Source of the DNA: Hominimerdicola alba
GTDB lineage: Bacteria > Bacillota > Clostridia > Oscillospirales > Ruminococcaceae
Reading direction: 5' to 3'
NCBI RefSeq assembly: GCF_900109655.1
Contig: NZ_FOAT01000015.1
Coordinates: 1-64,000, forward strand
Length of the DNA: 64,000 nucleotides
Both the position numbers and the translations under genes were made by a program. Position 1 is the first letter of the stretch. Each line of letters opens with the position of its first letter. This document shows, piece after piece, positions 8,181-16,056 of this stretch. The notes beneath the pieces were generated by a model. It ran no database searches. It had not been told where the DNA came from and saw only the letters and a list, made by a program, of their open reading frames with translations.

Positions 8181-8212
8181 AAAAAGCCCCTTGACGATCA
8201 TCGCCAAGAGGC
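8181..8212 (-). terminator. Terminator between the annealing gene and the amidoligase
   Basis: On the minus strand GCCTCTTGGC (8212-8203) pairs with an imperfect CAAGGGGC, followed by TTTTTG. It lies between the annealing-protein stop and the amidoligase ribosome site, so the amidoligase unit depends on read-through or a separate promoter. Confidence 0.65.
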
Positions 8213-8217
8213 ATAAC

Positions 8218-8754
8218 TCATGCTGTTTTCTTCTGTGATCTCTTGTAGCCGTTATAGACCACTTCACCTGTATCGGAATTGATTATAGTGAGCCCGACTA
8301 TCTCACGTTCATCGCTGTACACGATATGTCCTACAGAGAATTTATCAAAGCAGACGAACTTATCTCCGCGCCTCTGTATCCTGCACTTCTGAGCAGACAC
8401 CCATACATGAGGAGCGCTATATAGTTCTCTTCCTATACCTACAGTAAAGCAGGCTCTTTTGAAGCTATCCGAAGCCTGACCTTTTTCCTTTTCGGTATAG
8501 CTTTCAGTTCCCACGTCCTGTTTGGATATCCACTGCTTTTTATCCTCGTCCCATAGTTCGATGGTACAGTAGAGATTTCCGTTTATGCACTGGTGAGATC
8601 TTTTCCAGCCAAGAATACCAAAGGTCTCGTCCAGTATCTTCATATCTGCACGGGCATCTGTGTAAAGCAGCAGGGACAGTCCTTTATCGCTTATGGTACC
8701 TATACGGCATTCGATCTCATCGGCACGAAGAAGTCTGATGCTAAGGTTATTCAT
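8218..8754 (-). CDS. Rad52/Sak-like single-strand annealing protein
   Basis: 178 residues with the phage Rad52-superfamily core: GWKRSHQ, then the glycine-rich WISKQDVGTESYTEKEKG and SDSFKRACFTVGIGRELY. Such proteins anneal ssDNA left by a partner exonuclease. The start ATG at 8754 overlaps the stop of the YqaJ nuclease gene as ATGA, with GGGAGGTG upstream, so the nuclease and annealing protein are translationally coupled. This is the usual two-component phage recombination pair. The C-terminal basic tail (GYKRSQKKTA) may bind DNA. Confidence 0.85.
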   Translation of the reverse strand: MNNLSIRLLRADEIECRIGTISDKGLSLLLYTDARADMKILDETFGILGWKRSHQCINGNLYCTIELWDEDKKQWISKQDVGTESYTEKEKGQASDSFKRACFTVGIGRELYSAPHVWVSAQKCRIQRRGDKFVCFDKFSVGHIVYSDEREIVGLTIINSDTGEVVYNGYKRSQKKTA

Positions 8755-9704
8755 GTAGCACCTCCCGATATACCGAACCTTCGTGAACTTGACTGCTTTA
8801 CAAATTTACCGTACAGCTCGGGATTCTCTGCCTTGAACCTTGTACTGTCAAAGCGGGAGGAGTTTACAGTTTTCCAGCTGACCCTGTACTTCCCTGCCAG
8901 ACCTGTCTCATTATTTTTGAGCATAGCTTTCAGGCGGTTGCCAAGAGCGTCTTTCTCAGCTGACAGTGCTTCTATCTGTTCGGAAATATCTTCATATTCC
9001 TCACAAATAAACACTGTATCCTCAGGTAATTCAACACTTTCACCGTTGCTTTCGGAATAGTGTTCGCTCAGCCATGATGTTGTACCCTCGGAGCCGTCGG
9101 GTAAAGGTTCTTCACCGCCAAGGACATTTTCTTCCCAGAATCTGCGTTCCATTTCGATGATATCTGCGATCATTTCATCGTCACGCTCAACGGTCTTATA
9201 GACAAAATGATTACCGCCTATAAGAGCGGCTATGTACGTCTTTTTCAGTCCTGTTACAGCCATATAATGCTGTATCTGTATCATATACTCAGGCGGTACG
9301 CCTGTGTTCCACTCGTTCTGTTTGTAGGCTGATGCTGTCTTTGCTTCAAAGATACAGTCTTCTCCGTCAACGTTGACTACACCGTCAAGGTTTGCAAACA
9401 TGAAAGGATAGTCGGGGTGCTGATAAATGAACTTAGGTTCAGCTATCTCAATACCTGTTCTTTCGGTAAATTCCTGCTTGACTATGGGTTCAAGAACTGT
9501 ACCAAAATGTGTACACTCGTTCCCACTTTCGAATGGCTCGGTCTGACCTGTCTTTTCCAGCCACAGCTGAAAAACCGAACGATAGGGATTTATCCCTGCG
9601 ATAACAGAAACGTCCGAGCCGCCTATACCCATTGTTCGATATTTCAGCCACTCCTCACGGCTCATTGAAGATGTGTCTGCAAATACTTTTGCATTCATGT
9701 TCAT
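8751..9704 (-). CDS. YqaJ-family recombination exonuclease
   Basis: 317 residues of the lambda-exonuclease-like PD-(D/E)XK family. Visible marks are GIGGSDVSVIAGINPY near the start, FGTVLEPIVKQEF, NLDGVV, the catalytic IFEAKTAS, and IQIQHYMAVTG. It would resect 5' ends so that the annealing protein encoded next can load. The last third is helical and charged, with SRRFGISGGAT at the end. The ATG at 9704 overlaps the stop of a 31-aa gene upstream. It is a core gene of the phage-like cluster. Confidence 0.92.
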   Translation of the reverse strand: MNMNAKVFADTSSMSREEWLKYRTMGIGGSDVSVIAGINPYRSVFQLWLEKTGQTEPFESGNECTHFGTVLEPIVKQEFTERTGIEIAEPKFIYQHPDYPFMFANLDGVVNVDGEDCIFEAKTASAYKQNEWNTGVPPEYMIQIQHYMAVTGLKKTYIAALIGGNHFVYKTVERDDEMIADIIEMERRFWEENVLGGEEPLPDGSEGTTSWLSEHYSESNGESVELPEDTVFICEEYEDISEQIEALSAEKDALGNRLKAMLKNNETGLAGKYRVSWKTVNSSRFDSTRFKAENPELYGKFVKQSSSRRFGISGGAT

Positions 9705-9796
9705 CTCACCTTCTTCTTTACTGCGTTGATGATCAGTCTGCCTGTTATATTCATCAGCACCGAACCGATCAGCATCATGATACCTTTTGTTTTCAT
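9701..9796 (-). CDS. Coupled 31-aa hydrophobic peptide
   Basis: A short gene with a near-perfect ribosome site (AAAAGGAGG, eight bases before ATG at 9796). The product starts MKTKGIMMLIGSVLMNI and ends AVKKKVR: a basic start, about 18 mostly hydrophobic residues and a basic tail, as in a small single-pass membrane peptide. Its stop TGA overlaps the ATG of the YqaJ nuclease gene (ATGA), so it is placed to set nuclease translation. Either the peptide or the act of translating it could matter. I know no family for it. Confidence 0.6.
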   Translation of the reverse strand: MKTKGIMMLIGSVLMNITGRLIINAVKKKVR

Positions 9797-9959
9797 TATT
9801 AAAACCTCCTTTTCAGTTAAACCAATGGTTTACAAAAGGATAATGTATAGCTGTAAAAACTCGTTATACGATTTTAATAGTGTACAGTTTATTGAACACT
9901 TAAATAACACATAACAAACCGTTTTAAACCAACATTTTTCATGCGAAAGGAGTTTTATC

Positions 9960-10133
9960 ATGTTTGAAAAAGTACCGGATATCCTTACCCCCAAGGAGTG
10001 TATGCAGCTTCTGAAAATAGGGAAAAATTCTATGCTGAAATATCTTCATTCAGGTGAACTGGAGGGATTCAAGATCGGCAACAGGTGGAGGATTTATAAG
10101 TATAGTGTGATTGATTTTATTATGAGAAGATAG
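9960..10133 (+). CDS. Excisionase-type helix-turn-helix protein, 57 aa
   Basis: A 57-residue protein (ILTPKECMQLLKIGKNSM, then GELEGFKIGNRWRIYK, then DFIMRR) of the MerR-like excisionase class. GFKIGNRWRI is the usual wing strand. The ATG at 9960 follows GCGAAAGGAG. It stands alone on the plus strand, divergent from the recombination genes, with its own terminator. It resembles the HTH protein at 14303 (GEIKGFKIGKRVWKI), so the two may have a common source. It may act as an excisionase or local repressor. Confidence 0.72.
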   Translation: MFEKVPDILTPKECMQLLKIGKNSMLKYLHSGELEGFKIGNRWRIYKYSVIDFIMRR

Positions 10134-10139
10134 AAAAAA

Positions 10140-10170
10140 GTGAGATGCAGATCCATTGCATCTCACTTTT
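10140..10170 (+). terminator. Terminator after the 57-aa HTH gene
   Basis: GTGAGATGCA (10140-10149) and TGCATCTCAC (10157-10166) form a 10-base perfect stem with a 7-base loop, followed by TTTT. Confidence 0.85.
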
Positions 10171-10257
10171 AACACGATGTCAGGTTATTCCTTTTTCATA
10201 CTCCCACGACCAGCATATCAATAAGTCACACCGTACTTTTCAGCAATATCCTTTCTG

Positions 10258-10406
10258 TTATGGTCGGATCGAGTTCAGCAGTCTCTGTACAACCTTGAGC
10301 TGCGTCTGCGTTATTTTGATGTTTTTATTGACACCTTCCAGCGCCTTCGCAGTTTGGTAGTATCGCCGGCGATCTCGACAGTGATGCCCTTGATTCTGTT
10401 TGCTAT
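10258..10406 (-). pseudogene. Relic of a phage tail tape-measure gene, N-terminus
   Basis: On the minus strand, after an AAAGGAGTG ribosome site, the reading frame gives ANRIKGITVEIAGDTTKL, then after a one-base frameshift KALEGVNKNIKITQTQL and KVVQRLL. This is the typical opening of Firmicutes tail tape-measure proteins. The start codon is now ATA, the frame is broken, and the rest of the gene is gone. It shows that a tailed prophage once lay here. Nothing else is seen between 10171 and the promoter at 10429. Confidence 0.72.
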
Positions 10407-10428
10407 GCGGTTTCACTCCTTTCAATTA

Positions 10429-10457
10429 TTGACTTTTTCACTATATTATGATATAAT
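10429..10457 (+). promoter_or_regulatory. Promoter of the HNH nuclease gene
   Basis: TTGACT (10429-10434) and TATAAT (10452-10457) with a 17-base spacer. It lies about 30 bases before the HNH gene start, giving that gene its own transcription unit. Confidence 0.8.
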
Positions 10458-10488
10458 TGAAAAAATTTTCTCTCAAGAGGTGATTCTA

Positions 10489-11427
10489 ATGAAAATACTT
10501 TATTGCAACGTAAGAGAAATGGACGAATATAATGGTTATGTAATAGATGGTTATCACGGTGGCGGATCTTATACCGAAAATAAAGTTCCGCTTGAAGTTA
10601 ATAATTTCACTAGGCATGGTAATCTATACTATGGTTATGTTCAGTCTACACACGATACTATAAATATTCAAAAAAATTTTGGTGCTTCACCAAATTCCGA
10701 TTCCATTGATAATGTGCTCGTTGTCTGGGTATGTCACCAATCGAAGATTGTTGGCTTCTACATAGATGCTACTGTGTATAGAAATAAACAACCGATACCT
10801 AATAATATAGCTGCACAGCGTTCAAAATGCGAGGGAGCAGGATATAATATTATAACGAAACAAGCAATCTTAATCCCAAGTGATAAAAGAAAGATAGCAG
10901 TCACTGGAATGGGACGTTGCAATATCTGGTACGGCAATGATGACATGGACCAAAAGGTGCTGAAATATCTCCAAGATTATCAAAAATCTCTAAATGACTA
11001 TATTTGTAGTGTTGAAGCAAATTCTGATATTAAAGGCGAAGAATATGAGTGTCTTGTTAAGCAACGTGTTAATCAAGGCGTTTTCAGGGAACAAATACTT
11101 GAGAGATTCCATTGTAAATGTGCACTTTGCAGTGTTTCTAACGCATCATTTTTAATAGCCAGTCACATTAAACCTTGGTCAAAAAGTGACCCTAATGAAA
11201 AGCTCTCCATATTCAATGGATTACTACTGTGTCCTAACCATGATAAACTCTTTGATAAAGGTTATATCTCATTTTCTGATAATGGGCAAATAATGATTTC
11301 AAATCAACTTAGCGACACGGATAAGCTTTTTTTGAACGTCAACGATAAGATGAGAATACCTGATGAATTTATTTGTGAAGAAATGAAAGTCTATTTGCAC
11401 TATCACAGACAATACTTTAAAGGTTAA
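10489..11427 (+). CDS. HNH endonuclease with uncharacterised N-terminal domain
   Basis: 312 residues. The C-terminal HNH fold is clear: CKCALC, then FLIASHIKPWS, then NGLLLCPNHDKLFDKGYISF, the pattern of restriction-type HNH enzymes with a zinc-binding cysteine set. The first ~190 residues (GYHGGGSYTENKVPLE, VVWVCHQSKIVGFYIDA) look like a separate domain that may recognise modified or specific DNA. The start at 10489 follows AAGAGGTGA; an upstream in-frame extension has no ribosome site. It has its own promoter and terminator, no methylase neighbour, and stands next to phage relics. A solitary, possibly modification-dependent restriction enzyme is likely. Confidence 0.8.
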   Translation: MKILYCNVREMDEYNGYVIDGYHGGGSYTENKVPLEVNNFTRHGNLYYGYVQSTHDTINIQKNFGASPNSDSIDNVLVVWVCHQSKIVGFYIDATVYRNKQPIPNNIAAQRSKCEGAGYNIITKQAILIPSDKRKIAVTGMGRCNIWYGNDDMDQKVLKYLQDYQKSLNDYICSVEANSDIKGEEYECLVKQRVNQGVFREQILERFHCKCALCSVSNASFLIASHIKPWSKSDPNEKLSIFNGLLLCPNHDKLFDKGYISFSDNGQIMISNQLSDTDKLFLNVNDKMRIPDEFICEEMKVYLHYHRQYFKG

Positions 11428-11486
11428 AACATATCAAAGTTTTCAAAACTCTAACCAAACACCAAATTAGGCTATTCTAAAATTAT

Positions 11487-11524
11487 GCTCCCCAAGCTGT
11501 CCAAACATCTCGGGGAGCGCTTTT
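11487..11524 (+). terminator. Terminator after the HNH gene
   Basis: GCTCCCC (11487-11493) pairs with GGGGAGC (11512-11518) around an 18-base loop, then GCTTTT. Confidence 0.75.
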
Positions 11525-11547
11525 AATCAATATGATTGATCGAATAA

Positions 11548-11989
11548 TTATTTTTCTTCTCGAATTTCTATCAACTTATCATATACATAATCTGCATCTT
11601 TAGTAAGGCGTTTAATAGTTAATTCCGATTTCAAGCTTATTATTAGCAGCATTAAGGTGCTTATCTGAAATCTGCAAAGATTCCTTGATTTTAGTAAGCT
11701 GAACTATTGCCTTATCGATACCGTCAATAGCTTCCTGATGCTTCTTTTTAGCATTTTCATAGGTATAGAGAAAACTATTCTTAAAAGTTACGAGATTATT
11801 CTCAAATGTAGTGAGATCAGCCTTTTGATTCTGAACCATCAGCAGCTGTTTTTTATACTCAAGTGATTTTAATGCAGCGTTTCTCAAGAATGAAATAAGC
11901 GGAATAATAAACTGCGGTCTGATAACGTACATCTTTTGGTACTTATATGACACATCAACGATAAGATAAGTGACAGAATCATCATACAT
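11548..11989 (-). pseudogene. 3' fragment of a DUF2130 gene
   Basis: The frame from 11989 gives VDVSYKYQKMYVIRPQF, LRNAALKSLEYKKQL and a coiled-coil tail to NNKLEIG. This is the conserved C-terminal end of DUF2130 proteins, whose usual N-terminal coiled coil is absent. A frameshift before the TAA near 11612 breaks the frame; the expected ending (TIKRLTKDADYVYDKL) continues in another frame to a stop at 11548. It is therefore both truncated and shifted. An IS66 transposase relic abuts the truncated side at about 11990. Confidence 0.72.
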
Positions 11990-12122
11990 AATATTCGATT
12001 ATCAGCCGACAAGAAAGGGTGAGCATTTCTCGACTTTTCTGAAAGATTTTACTGGCTACCTTATCTGTGACGGTTACTTTTATTCGATTCGTAAACTTAA
12101 AATACTGCACACCTCAAATTGA
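11990..12122 (+). pseudogene. IS66-family transposase (TnpC) fragment
   Basis: The plus-strand frame reads FDYQPTRKGEHFSTFLKDF then TGYLICDGY and ends at TGA by 12122. This matches the core DDE region of IS66 TnpC (PSR-G-...-FL-GF-GYLQTDGY). Both the start and the rest of the gene are missing. It meets the truncated DUF2130 gene at its left side, so the insertion probably broke that gene. Confidence 0.6.
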
Positions 12123-12162
12123 GCCCCTGCCGAGAATCAAACTCTCCGGCATGGGCTCAATT
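12117..12162. terminator. Long bidirectional hairpin
   Basis: AATTGAGCCC (12117-12126) pairs with GGGCTCAATT (12153-12162), and the stem continues through TGCCG/CGGCA. It sits downstream of the CHAP gene, whose stop is at 12287, and may end its transcript, although no strong T-run follows. Confidence 0.5.
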
Positions 12163-12286
12163 ATTCATCGCATTTGAATTTCAGAATACATCTACATACT
12201 TAATCATGTCTTTGTATCCTTGTAGCATATGGTGTGTTATATCCTATAAGACTCACGATTGAAGGTTTCTTTTTCATAGTATAATT

Positions 12287-13438
12287 TTAATAGTTCGGAG
12301 AAGCGTAACCATATACGTAGCTGCTGTTGACTGTACGCTTGCTGTTTGCAGTAAATTTAGCAACCTGATATTTACCATTCAAAAGAACATTGCCTTCAAC
12401 CACCTGAAGATAGCCGTTAACAGGACTTGCTATAATTATACCGATATGGCAACCACCGTTGGTTCCGTAGAATACTAAGTCACCTCCTTTGGGTGTATAA
12501 CTACCGCCATAGTAGCGTGATTTGTAAAATCTACCACAATTTCGATAGAATTTAAGTGTATTGGAAACGGAAGCTGATTTAGGAATAATGCTCGTAGAAA
12601 CCCCTGAACGATTAGCTACCCAGCTAACAAAGGCATCACACCAAGCATATCCTGTTGCGTTAATAGTTCGTCCATAATACCAAGTATTATATTTAACATT
12701 GTTATTTCCAGTTTCTGCAACTCCAACTTCACGAAGTGCAGTATTCACTACGTTCTGACGAGCATTTGAAATACTTCCACCGCCCGAATTGGTCAACCTT
12801 GCATAGTCACTTGCACTTACCCAACCTATCTTGTAATTTCCTCCGGAAATGGGGTATATCAGCTGATAGGCATTATTAACTTTATTCAGGAGATAGCAAG
12901 TATCGTTTTTATCGATCGACCCTATATTGAAGGTTCCACCATTAGAATTGTAAGTAAATGTATTTACACCTGCAGCAGCCTTAAATGCATTTCTGGTTTC
13001 GTTACGATTTCCTCTTGTAATATCGCTTGTCCGGACGTATGCGTATTTGTATGTATTCCCGGCAGGATAAAAAACAGTAGATACACTATTGCCCATACGG
13101 TATATATAACAGTCGTCTCCTGCATCAATGCAAGCCGTGCTGTAGGTCTTTACTCCACTGCCATTTAAATTTGAAAAGTTACCTCTTGCACTCAGATTGG
13201 AATAGGCATATACAGGTACCCACGATGTAGCCTTCCATACTATTCTATTAGACCCATTAAGATTGGGTACATAAAGATTCGAAGCAGCCGATGCTGTTAT
13301 TGTAGTGGGAACGCAGAGATTCTTAATGATTCCATCCGACGCAGACGGAGTAACCACTCCCGTGGAAAGCAAAACAGCTGCCGAAAACGAAGCAATCAAC
13401 TTGATGAAACCTGAGTTACCTTTGAACTTTATTGACAT
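12287..13438 (-). CDS. Secreted CHAP-domain peptidoglycan hydrolase
   Basis: 383 residues. A signal peptide (KLIASFSAAVLLSTGVV, cleavage probably near ASAAS) precedes two Tyr/Asn-rich SH3-like segments (about 55-130 and 150-215). A CHAP domain fills the C-terminal ~150 residues. The catalytic Cys is near 266 in GYAWCDAFVSWVANRSG, His near 331 in GGCHIGIII, and the third residue is in VVEGNV. Such enzymes cut peptide stems or cross-links of peptidoglycan. The ATG at 13438 follows AAGGAGG. Its AT-rich codon use and position among relics suggest transfer; phage endolysin or cell-separation enzyme are both possible. Confidence 0.82.
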   Translation of the reverse strand: MSIKFKGNSGFIKLIASFSAAVLLSTGVVTPSASDGIIKNLCVPTTITASAASNLYVPNLNGSNRIVWKATSWVPVYAYSNLSARGNFSNLNGSGVKTYSTACIDAGDDCYIYRMGNSVSTVFYPAGNTYKYAYVRTSDITRGNRNETRNAFKAAAGVNTFTYNSNGGTFNIGSIDKNDTCYLLNKVNNAYQLIYPISGGNYKIGWVSASDYARLTNSGGGSISNARQNVVNTALREVGVAETGNNNVKYNTWYYGRTINATGYAWCDAFVSWVANRSGVSTSIIPKSASVSNTLKFYRNCGRFYKSRYYGGSYTPKGGDLVFYGTNGGCHIGIIIASPVNGYLQVVEGNVLLNGKYQVAKFTANSKRTVNSSYVYGYASPNY

Positions 13439-14109
13439 ATTAAGTCCTCCTTAGTTTTAACACAGAGTTTGTACCTGTGTTTTACTGACTACAAATACTT
13501 ATAGTGATATACCATATTTTACTACTACCACGGATTATACATAAATCTAATATGGAGAACGCAAATCAGTGGTAGGAGTTAAAAAACCATTTTTACCAAC
13601 TCCTATTTTGTAATAACAGCAGATTTTGAAAAATGCAAACGCATTTTTCATCTCATCCATCAGCTATATTATATCACGGATAATTTCCAATGTCAAGTAA
13701 TTTGTAAAATCTTAGTTCAAACTTCATTGAATAAAACATGCGTGCCTTGACTATCTATTCAAACTTGCATGCAATCGAAATTGTAATTTTCAAATTTTCA
13801 TTCTCGCAAATAAAAGTTTCCTCATCCTAAACCCGACCAAACAAACATATTCAGAAAACAGTGCTTATCAATTTTACGAAAAGTTAAACATGTTAAACAG
13901 TTTTACGAATAAAAGAACAGAATAATCCCGAAAACGTAATTAGTCTTTTAGCTTCGCAAAACAATGAAATATTTTATAATCTTTACTCAGTAATTGAACA
14001 CAAAGTCTAAAAAAATCGCGAAATATATTCAATAAACTACTGAATTATCAACAGTTTTAACAGTGTGGAATAATTTTTTTCAAGAGTTCTTTATTTTGAC
14101 TTACTCGTT
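13439..14109. other. AT-rich gene-free stretch
   Basis: No supported gene. It holds a hairpin (TAGGAGTT and AACTCCTA near 13575-13608), and near 13872-13910 two TTTTACGAA words flanking GTTAAACATGTTAAAC. These could be protein-binding repeats. No clear promoter was found for the CHAP gene, though an AT-rich candidate lies within 70 bases of its start. Confidence 0.4.
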
Positions 14110-14141
14110 TCACAGACTTGAGTCTATCCTAAAATTTGTGT

Positions 14142-14290
14142 AAACCTCCAAAGTAGTGTATAATAGAAGATACACTACTTTGGAGGTTTTAATTATGAGC
14201 AGAAAGAGAAAAAATGAAACAGAAGAGCAGAGTGCAAGAACTCCGATCGTGTGCAGATCAAGCTCCGAGAGGGTCAGCTGATCTGCACAC
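14142..14290 (+). mobile_element. Possible left end of an IS256-like element with truncated ORF
   Basis: A 20-base perfect inverted repeat (14142-14161 and 14170-14189, core CCTCCAAAGTAGTG) is followed at once by ATGAGCAGAAAG and a 28-codon frame (MSRKRKNETEEQ) that soon stops. TTTGTGTAAA before the palindrome resembles IS256-family ends. A second perfect 12-base inverted repeat (GTGTGCAGATCA, 14249-14260; partner 14279-14290) ends the stretch. The layout suggests an IS with its transposase deleted. The family call is weak. Confidence 0.4.
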
Positions 14291-14302
14291 AATGGTGTGA
14301 TA

Positions 14303-14485
14303 TCATTTTCCACCACCGTTTTTTATGTATTCCGATAAGTAGTATCTAGGGATCTTCCATACTCTTTTCCCTATCTTGAATCCCTTTATCTCACCGCTTT
14401 TAAGCAGCCTTATCAGAGTCGGTCTGCTTATTTTCAGCAGCTTGCAGGTCTCATTTACTGTAAGTAATTCATCTGACAGGTTCAT
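14303..14485 (-). CDS. Excisionase-type helix-turn-helix protein, 60 aa
   Basis: 60 residues: LLTVNETCKLLKISRPTL, LLKSGEIKGFKIGKRVW, KIPRYYLSEYI. This is the MerR-like excisionase fold with helix-turn-helix and basic wing. The start overlaps the last 17 bases of the Rep-like gene, with AAGAGGTG upstream, so the two are one unit. It may control replication or excision of the element, like the small DNA-binding partners of plasmid Rep genes. Confidence 0.78.
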   Translation of the reverse strand: MNLSDELLTVNETCKLLKISRPTLIRLLKSGEIKGFKIGKRVWKIPRYYLSEYIKNGGGK

Positions 14486-15608
14486 GAAAAAACACCTCTT
14501 TACTCCTTGTTTTCTGTTTTAGGTAATTGGAATATTTTCTGTCTGCTTCATTTGGTTCATCAAATTCAAGTATTGAGTCAATAGACTGCATAAATGGAAT
14601 ATCATATCTTTGGATAGGTATCGGTGAAATACCTGCTTTATCAAAATAATTCAGAAGATTCAGCTTTGCGTCATCGCTCCCTTTGTAGTTTTCCAATGCC
14701 TTAGCTAAAGTATAATTTTGCTTACTACTCATTCTGATAATCAGCCAATGCATTTTTTCTACCCTTTTTTGTTTGGTCTGAAATTTATCTTTGATAATCT
14801 TGTTCTGCCAATAGTTCTGTACAAAGCAGGTATCGGTATAATACAAAAATACAGAGTTATATATATCATTTAAATATTCATATCGTCTACCGAAAATGTG
14901 CCTTAAAGCCCTTGAAACAGACATATGCTTTGTCTTCTTTTTTATAAAGCCCTTAGTACAGCGAGCCTCCACTCTCATTGTATCTTCGTAGTACTCTTTG
15001 TCCTCATCAGAATAATTCTGATCAATCGCTGCACGATGCTTATTGTATACCACAAACTCAACTTGCCGAGATACATTTATAGCATTAAAAGAATCCTCCG
15101 GTCTGAAATTCTCTGTATTTTCTTCAAGCTGCCTGTTAAGTTCATAGCCGCTGTACAGTGTCATTCTTCTCATTATCATTATATATTCTCTGATTATCTT
15201 TTCGGGAATATCATGAATATCCTTTGTAATATCTATCCTTGTGAGCGTAAAATCATTTAGAGTGATCCCGGCATCTTCAAACCAAAATGAAATTAACATA
15301 TCCATTTTATCGATCATTTTATCAAAATCTTCTGTATTGCAAATATGCTTAATATTTGTATGAGGTATGTATACCCTGTTGGGATCTACTATGATACTTA
15401 TCCTATAATTCTTATTTCTGTCTCTGCGTTCTTTATCAGAGCATTTTTTGCTTTTTATAATAAAGCCCATTGCTGCAAATTCAACACATACATATTCTAC
15501 ATTGTTTTTATGTGTCTTATATTTTTTGAAATTTTCTGTCATCTTTTTCATGGTATCAAAATCCGTCTTATATGTTAATTCAAAAGTATCTATAAATACA
15601 TTGCTCAT
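14469..15608 (-). CDS. Putative replication initiator (Rep_trans-like)
   Basis: 379 residues. The central segment DFTLTRIDITKDIHDIP resembles the RxDxxxD strand of Rep_trans/gpII-type initiators, followed by a helical region with MRVEARCTKGFIKKKTKHM. The N-terminal 100 residues (FIDTFELTYKTDFDTM) fit the first strands of such a fold. No classical HUH pair is obvious, so the family call is tentative. The ATG at 15608 follows a GGAGGTG site. A 13-base inverted repeat lies right upstream, tandem TCCGC hairpins lie 300 bases further, and an HTH gene is coupled downstream. This is the layout of a plasmid-type replication unit. Confidence 0.45.
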   Translation of the reverse strand: MSNVFIDTFELTYKTDFDTMKKMTENFKKYKTHKNNVEYVCVEFAAMGFIIKSKKCSDKERRDRNKNYRISIIVDPNRVYIPHTNIKHICNTEDFDKMIDKMDMLISFWFEDAGITLNDFTLTRIDITKDIHDIPEKIIREYIMIMRRMTLYSGYELNRQLEENTENFRPEDSFNAINVSRQVEFVVYNKHRAAIDQNYSDEDKEYYEDTMRVEARCTKGFIKKKTKHMSVSRALRHIFGRRYEYLNDIYNSVFLYYTDTCFVQNYWQNKIIKDKFQTKQKRVEKMHWLIIRMSSKQNYTLAKALENYKGSDDAKLNLLNYFDKAGISPIPIQRYDIPFMQSIDSILEFDEPNEADRKYSNYLKQKTRSKEVFFHEPVR

Positions 15609-15633
15609 AAAAGCACCTCCAAATTTATTTTAT

Positions 15634-15674
15634 ACCATTGTTGTAAAATAATAAAAAATAATTACAACAATGGT
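15634..15674. promoter_or_regulatory. 13-base inverted repeat before the Rep-like gene
   Basis: ACCATTGTTGTAA (15634-15646) and TTACAACAATGGT (15662-15674) are perfect arms around a 15-base A/T loop, 25 bases upstream of the gene start. A repressor operator is the simplest reading; an origin dyad is possible. Confidence 0.6.
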
Positions 15675-15906
15675 TTAATTAGATTTATTATTAACCAGTC
15701 AAACGAACACAAAGAAGAAGCTAACTATAAAATCCTATTAGATAAGACACACATAGAATAAAATAAGAATGTTTGGGGTAGGGGGAAACTACAGTTAATT
15801 AGTTGTATTTTTAACCTGTGATTTAACACCTATATATACATAGTTTTCTATTATTTGAAAACAGTATCCCTATTTACAAGACGAATATTTTTTTCTTAAT
15901 AAAAAT

Positions 15907-15946
15907 TCCGCCATTTTCGCGGATTATTTCCGCCATTATTGCGGAA
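15907..15946. repeat. Two tandem TCCGC hairpins
   Basis: Two similar hairpins follow each other: TCCGC/GCGGA (15907-15923, loop CATTTTC) and TTCCGC/GCGGAA (15928-15946, loop CATTATT). They stand out in DNA that is otherwise very AT-rich. Tandem hairpins near a Rep-like gene may mark an initiator binding or nicking site. Confidence 0.55.
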
Positions 15947-16027
15947 ATATTTTAATTTAATTTTTTTGCTGTATATCTTAAGCATACCTATACTAACATC
16001 AGCACAAAAGTTCTATTATTTTCATAG

Positions 16028-16056
16028 TTGAATTTTATTTGATTTTGTGGTATAAT
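16028..16056 (+). promoter_or_regulatory. Promoter of the 379-aa orphan gene
   Basis: TTGAAT (16028-16033) and TATAAT (16051-16056) with a 17-base spacer. The leader before the ATG at 16141 would be about 78 bases. Confidence 0.72.

Noticed and set aside
14110-14316. 68-aa minus-strand ORF over the palindromes
   Set aside because: No ribosome site, no family likeness, and it runs through both inverted repeats on the opposite strand to the truncated IS-like frame.
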